Source of the DNA: Limanda limanda
Taxonomy: Eukaryota; Chordata; Actinopteri; Pleuronectiformes; Pleuronectidae
Assembly (NCBI RefSeq): GCF_963576545.1
Contig: NW_026870493.1
Span: 186,001-250,000, forward strand
Direction of reading: 5' to 3'
DNA: 64,000 nt
Below the pieces are notes generated by a model, which ran no database searches, had not been told where the DNA came from, and saw nothing but the letters and a program-made list of their open reading frames with translations. Shown piece after piece: positions 23,705-35,704 of this stretch (position 1 is the first letter of the stretch; every line of letters starts with the position of its first letter). A program made the position numbers and the translations under genes.

Positions 23705-24693
23705 GCAAGTAGGCTCTACCCCCACTAAATGGGGTAGCGCGCATCGATCGGTACCATCCTTGAGCTTCTCCGACTTTCGGAAGGGTTAGGGTTAGGGTTA
23801 GGGATGAAAGCACATAGGAGAAAGAGATATTCTTGAATAACTTTTTTTGTGAAGGTCGGAGAGACTTGCAAGTAGGCTCTACCCCCACTAAATGGGGTAA
23901 CGCGCATCGATCGGTACCATCCTTGAGCTTCTCCGACTTTCGGAAGGGTTAGGGTTAGGGTTAGGGATGAAAGCACATAGGAGAAAGAGATATTCTTGAA
24001 TAACTTTTTTTGTGAAGGTCGGAGAGACTTGGAAAGTGGTTGCATCTGGACTAATTTGGGTCCTGCGGATCGATTGGTACCATCCCCGAGCTTGTACGAC
24101 CTTCTGAAGAGGTCGACCGACGAAATTCCCCCAAATCTGAGGAGATATTCTTGAATAACTTTTTTTGTGAATGTCGGAGAGACTTGCAAGTAGGCTCTAC
24201 CCCCACTAAATGGGGTAGCGCGCATCGATCGGTACCATCCTTGAGCTTCTCCGACTTTCGGAAGGGTTAGGGTTAGGGTTAGGGATGAAAGCACATAGGA
24301 GAAAGAGATATTCTTGAATAACGTTTTTTGTGAAGGTCGGAGAGACTTGCAAGTAGGCTCTACCCCCACTAAATGGGGTAGCGCGCATCGATCGGTACCA
24401 TCCTTGAGCTTCTCCGACTTTCGGAAGGGTTAGGGTTAGGGTTAGGGATGAAAGCACATAGGAGAAAGAGATATTCTTGAATAACTTTTTTTGTGAAGGT
24501 CGGAGAGACTTGCAAGTAGGCTCTACCCCCACTAAATGGGGTAGCGCGCATCGATCGGTACCATCCTTGAGCTTCTCCGACTTTCGGAAGGGTTAGGGTT
24601 AGGGTTAGGGATGAAAGCACATAGGAGAAAGAGATATTCTTGAATAACTTTTTTTGTGAAGGTCGGAGAGACTTGCAAGTAGGCTCTACCCCC
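23705..24693. repeat. Local tandem duplication, offset 1,288, copy 2
   Basis: Second copy of 22417-23405. The unit that follows is a 157-bp A with GTTGCG, unlike the first copy. Confidence 0.8.
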
Positions 24694-25330
24694 ACTAAAT
24701 GGGGTTGCGCGCATCGATCGGTACCATCCTTGAGCTTCTCCGACCTTCGGAAGGGTTAGGGTTAGGGATGAAAGCACATAGGAGAAAGAGATATTCTTGA
24801 ATAACTTTTTTTGTGAAGGTCGGAGAGACTTGGAAAGTGGTTGCATCTGGACTAATTTGGGTCCTGCGGATCGATTGGTACCATCCCCGAGCTTGTACGA
24901 CCTTCGGAAGAGGTCCACCGACGAAATTCCCCCAAATCTGAGGAGATATTCTTGAATAACTTTTTTTGTGAAGGTCGGAGAGACTTGCAAGTAGGCTCTA
25001 CCCCCACTAAATGGGGTAGCGCGCATCGATCGGTACCATCCTTGAGCTTCTCCGACTTTCGGAAGGGTTAGGGTTAGGGTTAGGGATGAAAGCACATAGG
25101 AGAAAGAGATATTCTTGAATAACTTTTTTTGTGAAGGTCGGAGAGACTTGCAAGTAGGCTCTACCCCCACTAAATGGGGTAGCGCGCATCTATCGGTACC
25201 ATCCTTGAGCTTCTCCGACTTTCGGAAGGGTTAGGGTTAGGGTTAGGGATGAAAGCACATAGGAGAAAGAGATATTCTTGAATAACTTTTTTTGTGAAGG
25301 TCGGAGAGACTTGCAAGTAGGCTCTACCCC
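24349..25330. repeat. Local tandem duplication, offset 801, copy 1
   Basis: The series AAaBAA repeats at 25150-26131. CATCTATCGG here corresponds to CATCTATCAG in the next copy, which has lost its KpnI site. The two copies overlap because the duplication is tandem. Confidence 0.78.
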
Positions 25331-26131
25331 CACTAAATGGGGTAGCGCGCATCGATCGGTACCATCCTTGAGCTTCTCCGACTTTCGGAAGGGTTAGGGT
25401 TAGGGTTAGGGATGAAAGCACATAGGAGAAAGAGATATTCTTGAATAACTTTTTTTGTGAAGGTCGGAGAGACTTGCAAGTAGGCTCTACCCCCACTAAA
25501 TGGGGTTGCGCGCATCGATCGGTACCATCCTTGAGCTTCTCCGACCTTCGGAAGGGTTAGGGTTAGGGATGAAAGCACATAGGAGAAAGAGATATTCTTG
25601 AATAACTTTTTTTGTGAAGGTCGGAGAGACTTGGAAAGTGGTTGCATCTGGACTAATTTGGGTCCTGCGGATCGATTGGTACCATCCCCGAGCTTGTACG
25701 ACCTTCGGAAGAGGTCCACCGACGAAATTCCCCCAAATCTGAGGAGATATTCTTGAATAACTTTTTTTGTGAAGGTCGGAGAGACTTGCAAGTAGGCTCT
25801 ACCCCCACTAAATGGGGTAGCGCGCATCGATCGGTACCATCCTTGAGCTTCTCCGACTTTCGGAAGGGTTAGGGTTAGGGTTAGGGATGAAAGCACATAG
25901 GAGAAAGAGATATTCTTGAATAACTTTTTTTGTGAAGGTCGGAGAGACTTGCAAGTAGGCTCTACCCCCACTAAATGGGGTAGCGCGCATCTATCAGTAC
26001 CATCCTTGAGCTTCTCCGACTTTCGGAAGGGTTAGGGTTAGGGTTAGGGATGAAAGCACATAGGAGAAAGAGATATTCTTGAATAACTTTTTTTGTGAAG
26101 GTCGGAGAGACTTGCAAGTAGGCTCTACCCC
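25150..26131. repeat. Local tandem duplication, offset 801, copy 2
   Basis: Second copy of 24349-25330. CATCTATCAG near 25990 is a private change on the CATCTATCGG background. Confidence 0.78.
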
Positions 26132-28513
26132 CACTAAATGGGGTTGCGCGCATCGATCGGTACCATCCTTGAGCTTCTCCGACTTTCGGAAGGGTTAGGG
26201 TTAGGGTTAGGGATGAAAGCACATAGGAGAAAGAGATATTCTTGAATAACTTTTTTTGTGAAGGTCGGAGAGACTTGGAAAGTGGTTGCATCTGGACTAA
26301 TTTGGGTCCTGCGGATCGATTGGTACCATCCCCGAGCTTGTACGACCTTCGGAAGAGGTCGACCGACGAAATTCCCCCAAATCTGAGGAGATATTCTTGA
26401 ATAACTTTTTTGTGAAGGTCGGAGAGACTTGCAAGTAGGCTCTACCCCCACTAAATGGGGTAGCGCGCATCGATCGGTACCATCCTTGAGCTTCTCCGAC
26501 TTTCGGAAGGGTTAGGGTTAGGGTTAGGGATGAAAGCACATAGGAGAAAGAGATATTCTTGAATAACTTTTTTTGTGAAGGTCGGAGAGACTTGCAAGTA
26601 GGCTCTACCCCCACTAAATGGGGTAGCGCGCATCGATCGGTACCATCCTTGAGCTTCTCCGACTTTCGGAAGGGTTAGGGTTAGGGTTAGAGATGAAAGC
26701 ACATAGGAGAAAGAGATATTCTTGAATAACTTTTTTTGTGAAGGTCGGAGAGACTTGGAAAGTGGTTGCATCTGGACTAATTTGGGTCCTGCGGATCGAT
26801 TGGTACCATCCCCGAGCTTGTACGACCTTCGGAAGAGGTCGACCGACGAAATTCCCCCAAATCTGAGGAGATATTCTTGAATAACTTTTTTTGTGAAGGT
26901 CGGAGAGACTTGCAAGTAGGCTCTACCCCCACTAAATGGGGTAGCGCGCATCGATCGGTACCATCCTTGAGCTTCTCCGACTTTCGGAAGGGTTAGGGTT
27001 AGGGTTAGGGATGAAAGCACATAGGAGAAAGAGATATTCTTGAATAACTTTTTTTGTGAAGGTCGGAGAGACTTGCAAGTAGGCTCTACCCCCACTAAAT
27101 GGGGTAGCGCGCATCGATCGGTACCATCCTTGAGCTTCTCCGACTTTCGGAAGGGTTAGGGTTAGGGTTAGGGATGAAAGCACATAGGAGAAAGAGATAT
27201 TCTTGAATAACTTTTTTTGTGAAGGTCGGAGAGACTTGCAAGTAGGCTCTACCCCCACTAAATGGGGTAGCGCGCATCGATCGGTACCATCCTTGAGCTT
27301 CTCCGACTTTCGGAAGGGTTAGGGTTAGGGTTAGAGATGAAAGCACATAGGAGAAAGAGATATTCTTGAATAACTTTTTTTGTGAAGGTCGGAGAGACTT
27401 GGAAAGTGGTTGCATCTGGACTAATTTGGGTCCTGCGGATCGATTGGTACCATCCCCGAGCTTGTACGACCTTCGGAAGAGGTCGACCGACGAAATTCCC
27501 CCAAATCTGAGGAGATATTCTTGAATAACTTTTTTTGTGAAGGTCGGAGAGACTTGCAAGTAGGCTCTACCCCCACTAAATGGGGTAGCGCGCATCGATC
27601 GGTACCATCCTTGAGCTTTTCCGACTTTCGGAAGGGTTAGGGTTAGGGTTAGGGATGAAAGCACATAGGAGAAAGAGATATTCTTGAATAACTTTTTTTG
27701 TGAAGGTCGGAGAGACTTGCAAGTAGGCTCTACCCCCACTAAATGGGGTAGCGCGCATCGATCGGTACCATCCTTGAGCTTCTCCGACTTTCGGAAGGGT
27801 TAGGGTTAGGGATGAAAGCACATAGGAGAAAGAGATATTCTTGAATAACTTTTTTTGTGAAGGTCGGAGAGACTTGCAAGTAGGCTCTACCCCCACTAAA
27901 TGGGGTTGCGCGCATCGATCGGTACCATCCTTGAGCTTCTCCGACCTTCGGAAGGGTTAGGGTTAGGGATGAAAGCACATAGGAGAAAGAGATATTCTTG
28001 AATAACTTTTTTTGTGAAGGTCGGAGAGACTTGGAAAGTGGTTGCATCTGGAATAATTTGGGTCCTGCGGATCGATTGGTACCATCCCCGAGCTTGTACG
28101 ACCTTCGGAAGAGGTCCACCGACGAAATTCCCCCAAATCTGAGGAGATATTCTTGAATAACTTTTTTTGTGAAGGTCGGAGAGACTTGCAAGTAGGCTCT
28201 ACCCCCACTAAATGGGGTAGCGCGCATCGATCGGTACCATCCTTGAGCTTCTCCGACTTTCGGAAGGGTTAGGGTTAGGGTTAGGGATGAAAGCACATAG
28301 GAGAAAGAGATATTCTTGAATAACTTTTTTTGTGAAGGTCGGAGAGACTTGCAAGTAGGCTCTACCCCCACTAAATGGGGTAGCGCGCATCGATCGGTAC
28401 CATCCTTGAGCTTCTCCGACTTTCGGAAGGGTTAGGGTTAGGGTTAGGGATGAAAGCACATAGGAGAAAGAGATATTCTTGAATAACTTTTTTTGTGAAG
28501 GTCGGAGAGACTT

Positions 28514-29950
28514 GCAAGTAGGCTCTACCCCCACTGAATGGGGTTGCGCGCATCGATCGGTACCATCCTTGAGCTTCTCCGACTTTCGGAAGGGTTAGGG
28601 TTAGGGTTAGGGATGAAAGCACATAGGAGAAAGAGATATTCTTGAATAACTTTTTTTGTGAAGGTCGGAGAGACTTGGAAAGTGGTTGCATCTGGACTAA
28701 TTTGGGTCCTGCGGATCGATTGGTACCATCCCCGAGCTTGTACGACCTTCGGAAGAGGTCGACCGACGAAATTCCCCCAAATCTGAGGAGATATTCTTGA
28801 ATAACTTTTTTGTGAAGGTCGGAGAGACTTGCAAGTAGGCTCTACCCCCACTAAATGGGGTAGCGCGCATCGATCGGTACCATCCTTGAGCTTCTCCGAC
28901 TTTCGGAAGGGTTAGGGTTAGGGTTAGGGATGAAAGCACATAGGAGAAAGAGATATTCTTGAATAACTTTTTTTGTGAAGGTCGGAGAGACTTGCAAGTA
29001 GGCTCTACCCCCACTAAATGGGGTAGCGCGCATCGATCGGTACCATCCTTGAGCTTCTCCGACTTTCGGAAGGGTTAGGGTTAGGGTTAGAGATGAAAGC
29101 ACATAGGAGAAAGAGATATTCTTGAATAACTTTTTTTGTGAAGGTCGGAGAGACTTGGAAAGTGGTTGCATCTGGACTAATTTGGGTCCTGCGGATCGAT
29201 TGGTACCATCCCCGAGCTTGTACGACCTTCGGAAGAGGTCGACCGACGAAATTCCCCCAAATCTGAGGAGATATTCTTGAATAACTTTTTTTGTGAAGGT
29301 CGGAGAGACTTGCAAGTAGGCTCTACCCCCACTAAATGGGGTAGCGCGCATCGATCGGTACCATCCTTGAGCTTCTCCGACTTTCGGAAGGGTTAGGGTT
29401 AGGGTTAGGGATGAAAGCACATAGGAGAAAGAGATATTCTTGAATAACTTTTTTTGTGAAGGTCGGAGAGACTTGCAAGTAGGCTCTACCCCCACTAAAT
29501 GGGGTAGCGCGCATCGATCGGTACCATCCTTGAGCTTCTCCGACTTTCGGAAGGGTTAGGGTTAGGGATGAAAGCACATAGGAGAAAGAGATATTCTTGA
29601 ATAACTTTTTTTGTGAAGGTCGGAGAGACTTGCAAGTAGGCTCTACCCCCACTAAATGGGGTTGCGCGCATCGATCGGTACCATCCTTGAGCTTCTCCGA
29701 CTTTCGGAAGGGTTAGGGTTAGGGTTAGGGATGAAAGCACATAGGAGAAAGAGATATTCTTGAATAACTTTTTTTGTGAAGGTCGGAGAGACTTGGAAAG
29801 TGGTTGCATCTGGACTAATTTGGGTCCTGCGGATCGATTGGTACCATCCCCGAGCTTGTACGACCTTCGGAAGAGGTCGACCGACGAAATTCCCCCAAAT
29901 CTGAGGAGATATTCTTGAATAACTTTTTTTGTGAAGGTCGGAGAGACTTG
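28514..29950. repeat. HOR copy 1, offset 2,074
   Basis: The series Ab AAB AaAB pairs with 30588-32024. The flanking GGAATAATT variants are 2,237 bp apart, so copy 1 has one extra A unit upstream. The last B differs (GTCGAC versus GTCCAC). A private CACTGAATGG change occurs near 28534. Confidence 0.78.
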
Positions 29951-30587
29951 CAAGTAGGCTCTACCCCCACTAAATGGGGTAGCGCGCATCGATCGGTACC
30001 ATCCTTGAGCTTCTCCGACTTTCGGAAGGGTTAGGGTTAGGGTTAGGGATGAAAGCACATAGGAGAAAGAGATATTCTTGAATAACTTTTTTTGTGAAGG
30101 TCGGAGAGACTTGCAAGTAGGCTCTACCCCCACTAAATGGGGTTGCGCGCATCGATCGGTACCATCCTTGAGCTTCTCCGACCTTCGGAAGGGTTAGGGT
30201 TAGGGATGAAAGCACATAGGAGAAAGAGATATTCTTGAATAACTTTTTTTGTGAAGGTCGGAGAGACTTGGAAAGTGGTTGCATCTGGAATAATTTGGGT
30301 CCTGCGGATCGATTGGTACCATCCCCGAGCTTGTACGACCTTCGGAAGAGGTCCACCGACGAAATTCCCCCAAATCTGAGGAGATATTCTTGAATAACTT
30401 TTTTTGTGAAGGTCGGAGAGACTTGCAAGTAGGCTCTACCCCCACTAAATGGGGTAGCGCGCATCGATCGGTACCATCCTTGAGCTTCTCCGACTTTCGG
30501 AAGGGTTAGGGTTAGGGTTAGGGATGAAAGCACATAGGAGAAAGAGATATTCTTGAATAACTTTTTTTGTGAAGGTCGGAGAGACTT

Positions 30588-32024
30588 GCAAGTAGGCTCT
30601 ACCCCCACTAAATGGGGTTGCGCGCATCGATCGGTACCATCCTTGAGCTTCTCCGACTTTCGGAAGGGTTAGGGTTAGGGTTAGGGATGAAAGCACATAG
30701 GAGAAAGAGATATTCTTGAATAACTTTTTTTGTGAAGGTCGGAGAGACTTGGAAAGTGGTTGCATCTGGACTAATTTGGGTCCTGCGGATCGATTGGTAC
30801 CATCCCCGAGCTTGTACGACCTTCGGAAGAGGTCGACCGACGAAATTCCCCCAAATCTGAGGAGATATTCTTGAATAACTTTTTTGTGAAGGTCGGAGAG
30901 ACTTGCAAGTAGGCTCTACCCCCACTAAATGGGGTAGCGCGCATCGATCGGTACCATCCTTGAGCTTCTCCGACTTTCGGAAGGGTTAGGGTTAGGGTTA
31001 GGGATGAAAGCACATAGGAGAAAGAGATATTCTTGAATAACTTTTTTTGTGAAGGTCGGAGAGACTTGCAAGTAGGCTCTACCCCCACTAAATGGGGTAG
31101 CGCGCATCGATCGGTACCATCCTTGAGCTTCTCCGACTTTCGGAAGGGTTAGGGTTAGGGTTAGAGATGAAAGCACATAGGAGAAAGAGATATTCTTGAA
31201 TAACTTTTTTTGTGAAGGTCGGAGAGACTTGGAAAGTGGTTGCATCTGGACTAATTTGGGTCCTGCGGATCGATTGGTACCATCCCCGAGCTTGTACGAC
31301 CTTCGGAAGAGGTCGACCGACGAAATTCCCCCAAATCTGAGGAGATATTCTTGAATAACTTTTTTTGTGAAGGTCGGAGAGACTTGCAAGTAGGCTCTAC
31401 CCCCACTAAATGGGGTAGCGCGCATCGATCGGTACCATCCTTGAGCTTCTCCGACTTTCGGAAGGGTTAGGGTTAGGGTTAGGGATGAAAGCACATAGGA
31501 GAAAGAGATATTCTTGAATAACTTTTTTTGTGAAGGTCGGAGAGACTTGCAAGTAGGCTCTACCCCCACTAAATGGGGTAGCGCGCATCGATCGGTACCA
31601 TCCTTGAGCTTCTCCGACTTTCGGAAGGGTTAGGGTTAGGGATGAAAGCACATAGGAGAAAGAGATATTCTTGAATAACTTTTTTTGTGAAGGTCGGAGA
31701 GACTTGCAAGTAGGCTCTACCCCCACTAAATGGGGTTGCGCGCATCGATCGGTACCATCCTTGAGCTTCTCCGACTTTCGGAAGGGTTAGGGTTAGGGTT
31801 AGGGATGAAAGCACATAGGAGAAAGAGATATTCTTGAATAACTTTTTTTGTGAAGGTCGGAGAGACTTGGAAAGTGGTTGCATCTGGACTAATTTGGGTC
31901 CTGCGGATCGATTGGTACCATCCCCGAGCTTGTACGACCTTCGGAAGAGGTCCACCGACGAAATTCCCCCAAATCTGAGGAGATATTCTTGAATAACTTT
32001 TTTTGTGAAGGTCGGAGAGACTTG
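30588..32024. repeat. HOR copy 2, offset 2,074
   Basis: Second copy of 28514-29950. It holds the last 154-bp B and the last TTAGAG block in the window and adjoins the 3,355-bp HOR domain. Confidence 0.78.
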
Positions 32025-35000
32025 CAAGTAGGCTCTACCCCCACTAAATGGGGTAGCGCGCATCGATCGGTACCATCCTTGAGCTTCTCCGACTTTCGGA
32101 AGGGTTAGGGTTAGGGTTAGGGATGAAAGCACATAGGAGAAAGAGATATTCTTGAATAACTTTTTTTGTGAAGGTCGGAGAGACTTGCAAGTAGGCTCTA
32201 CCCCCACTAAATGGGGTAGCGCGCATCGATCGGTACCATCCTTGAGCTTCTCCGACTTTCGGAAGGGTTAGGGTTAGGGTTAGGGATGAAAGCACATAGG
32301 AGAAAGAGATATTCTTGAATAACTTTTTTTGTGAAGGTCGGAGAGACTTGCAAGTAGGCTCTACCCCCACTAAATGGGGTTGCGCACATCGATCGGTACC
32401 ATCCTTGAGCTTCTCCGACTTTCGGAAGGGTTAGGGTTAGGGTTAGGGATGAAAGCACATAGGAGAAAGAGATATTCTTGAATAACTTTTTTTGTGAAGG
32501 TCGGAGAGACTTGGAAAGTGGTTGCATCTGGACTAATTTGGGTCCTGCGGATCGATTGGTACCATCCCCGAGCTTGTACGACCTTCGGAAGAGGTCCACC
32601 GACGAAATTCCCCCAAATCTGAGGAGATATTCTTGAATAACTTTTTTTGTGAAGGTCGGAGAGACTTGCAAGTAGGCTTTACCCCCACTAAATGGGGTAG
32701 CACGCATCGATCGGTACCATCCTTGAGCTTCTCCGACTTTCGGAAGGGTTAGGGTTAGGGTTAGGGATGAAAGCACATAGGAGAAAGAGATATTCTTGAA
32801 TAACTTTTTTTGTGAAGGTCGGAGAGACTTGCAAGTAGGCTCTACCCCCACTAAATGGGGTAGCGCACATCGATCGGTACCATCCTTGAGCTTCTCCGAC
32901 TTTCGGAAGGGTTAGGGTTAGGGTTAGGGATGAAAGCACATAGGAGAAAGAGATATTCTTGAATAACTTTTTTTGTGAAGGTCGGAGAGACTTGCAAGTA
33001 GGCTCTACCCCCACTAAATGGGGTAGCGCGCATCGATCGGTACCATCCTTGAGCTTCTCCGACTTTCGGAAGGGTTAGGGTTAGGGTTAGGGATGAAAGC
33101 ACATAGGAGAAAGAGATATTCTTGAATAACTTTTTTTGTGAAGGTCGGAGAGACTTGGAAAGTGGTTGCATCTGGACTAATTTGGGTCCTGCGAATCGAT
33201 TGGTACCATCCCCGAGCTTGTACGACCTTCTGAAGAGGTCGACCGACGAAATTCCCCCAAATCTGAGGAGATATTCTTGAATAACTTTTTTTGTGAATGT
33301 CGGAGAGACTTGCAAGTAGGCTCTACCCCCACTAAATGGGGTAGCGCGCATCGATCGGTACCATCCTTGAGCTTCTCCGACTTTCGGAAGGGTTAGGGTT
33401 AGGGTTAGGGATGAAAGCACATAGGAGAAAGAGATATTCTTGAATAACGTTTTTTGTGAAGGTCGGAGAGACTTGCAAGTAGGCTCTACCCCCACTAAAT
33501 GGGGTAGCGCGCATCGATCGGTACCATCCTTGAGCTTCTCCGACTTTCGGAAGGGTTAGGGTTAGGGATGAAAGCACATAGGAGAAAGAGATATTCTTGA
33601 ATAACTTTTTTTGTGAAGGTCGGAGAGACTTGGAAAGTGGTTGCATCTGGACTAATTTGGGTCCTGCAGATCGATTGGTACCATCCCCGAGCTTGTACGA
33701 CCTTCGGAAGAGGTCGACCGACGAAATTCCCCCAAATCTGAGGAGATATTCTTGAATAACTTTTTTTGTGAATGTCGGAGAGACTTGCAAGTAGGCTCTA
33801 CCCCCACTAAATGGGGTAGCGCGCATCGATCGGTACCATCCTTGAGCTTCTCCGACTTTCGGAAGGGTTAGGGTTAGGGTTAGGGATGAAAGCACATAGG
33901 AGAAAGAGATATTCTTGAATAACTTTTTTTGTGAAGGTCGGAGAGACTTGGAAAGTGGTTGCATCTGGACTAATTTGGGTCCTGCAGATCGATTGGTACC
34001 ATCCCCGAGCTTGTACGACCTTCGGAAGAGGTCCACCGACGAAATTCCCCCAAATCTGAGGAGATATTCTTGAATAACTTTTTTTGTGAAGGTCGGAGAG
34101 ACTTGCAAGTAGGCTCTACCCCCACTAAATGGGGTAGCGCGCATCGATCGGTACCATCCTTGAGCTTCTCCGACTTTCGGAAGGGTTAGGGTTAGGGTTA
34201 GGGATGAAAGCACATAGGAGAAAGAGATATTCTTGAATAACTTTTTTTGTGAAGGTCGGAGAGACTTGCAAGTAGGCTCTACCCCCACTAAATGGGGTAA
34301 CGCGCATCGATCGGTACCATCCTTGAGCTTCTCCGACTTTCGGAAGGGTTAGGGTTAGGGTTAGGGATGAAAGCACATAGGAGAAAGAGATATTCTTGAA
34401 TAACTTTTTTTGTGAAGGTCGGAGAGACTTGGAAAGTGGTTGCATCTGGACTAATTTGGGTCCTGCGAATCGATTGGTACCATCCCCGAGCTTGTACGAC
34501 CTTCTGAAGAGGTCGACCGACGAAATTCCCCCAAATCTGAGGAGATATTCTTGAATAACTTTTTTTGTGAATGTCGGAGAGACTTGCAAGTAGGCTCTAC
34601 CCCCACTAAATGGGGTAGCGCGCATCGATCGGTACCATCCTTGAGCTTCTCCGACTTTCGGAAGGGTTAGGGTTAGGGTTAGGGATGAAAGCACATAGGA
34701 GAAAGAGATATTCTTGAATAACGTTTTTTGTGAAGGTCGGAGAGACTTGCAAGTAGGCTCTACCCCCACTAAATGGGGTAGCGCGCATCGATCGGTACCA
34801 TCCTTGAGCTTCTCCGACTTTCGGAAGGGTTAGGGTTAGGGATGAAAGCACATAGGAGAAAGAGATATTCTTGAATAACTTTTTTTGTGAAGGTCGGAGA
34901 GACTTGGAAAGTGGTTGCATCTGGACTAATTTGGGTCCTGCAGATCGATTGGTACCATCCCCGAGCTTGTACGACCTTCGGAAGAGGTCGACCGACGAAA

Positions 35001-35378
35001 TTCCCCCAAATCTGAGGAGATATTCTTGAATAACTTTTTTTGTGAATGTCGGAGAGACTTGCAAGTAGGCTCTACCCCCACTAAATGGGGTAGCGCGCAT
35101 CGATCGGTACCATCCTTGAGCTTCTCCGACTTTCGGAAGGGTTAGGGTTAGGGTTAGGGATGAAAGCACATAGGAGAAAGAGATATTCTTGAATAACTTT
35201 TTTTGTGAAGGTCGGAGAGACTTGGAAAGTGGTTGCATCTGGACTAATTTGGGTCCTGCGGATCGATTGGTACCATCCCCGAGCTTGTACGACCTTCGGA
35301 AGAGGTCCACCGACGAAATTCCCCCAAATCTGAGGAGATATTCTTGAATAACTTTTTTTGTGAAGGTCGGAGAGACTT
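32024..35378. repeat. 3,355-bp HOR, copy 1
   Basis: AAAB AAAB AaB AB AAB AaB AB. It contains a 1,274-bp module followed by most of a second one. Upstream similarity to copy 2 extends to about 31760. Confidence 0.88.
33312..34585. repeat. 1,274-bp module, copy 4
   Basis: Same order, followed directly by a second module that lacks its last B. Confidence 0.85.
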
Positions 35379-35704
35379 GCAAGTAGGCTCTACCCCCACT
35401 AAATGGGGTAGCGCGCATCGATCGGTACCATCCTTGAGCTTCTCCGACTTTCGGAAGGGTTAGGGTTAGGGTTAGGGATGAAAGCACATAGGAGAAAGAG
35501 ATATTCTTGAATAACTTTTTTTGTGAAGGTCGGAGAGACTTGCAAGTAGGCTCTACCCCCACTAAATGGGGTAGCGCGCATCGATCGGTACCATCCTTGA
35601 GCTTCTCCGACTTTCGGAAGGGTTAGGGTTAGGGTTAGGGATGAAAGCACATAGGAGAAAGAGATATTCTTGAATAACTTTTTTTGTGAAGGTCGGAGAG
35701 ACTT
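34586..35704. repeat. 1,274-bp module, incomplete copy 5
   Basis: A a B A B A A without the final B: the next unit is another A at 35705. The penultimate position has GTAGCG where other copies have GTAACG, so the module was joined here to a different series. Confidence 0.8.

Larger units (their letters stand above)
17944..24986. repeat. Array block 4, unit order map
   Basis: The unit order is AaB AB AAB AAAaB AAAb AAB AAB AaB AB AAB AAAAB AAB AAAaB. It begins inside the offset-16,825 copy of block 1 and then repeats itself at offsets 3,680 and 1,288. Private changes include TTAGGGCTG near 20443 and TTAGAGTTAGGG near 22985, both within telomeric blocks. No gene is present. Confidence 0.88.
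24987..32023. repeat. Array block 5, unit order map
   Basis: The unit order is AAAaB AAAb AAB AAAB AaaB AAAb AAB AaAB AaB AAb AAB AaAB. Offsets of 801 and 2,074 bp mark local tandem duplications. GGAATAATT, a B variant, occurs near 28050 and 30287. The last 154-bp B unit and the last TTAGAG blocks of the window lie here. No gene is present. Confidence 0.88.
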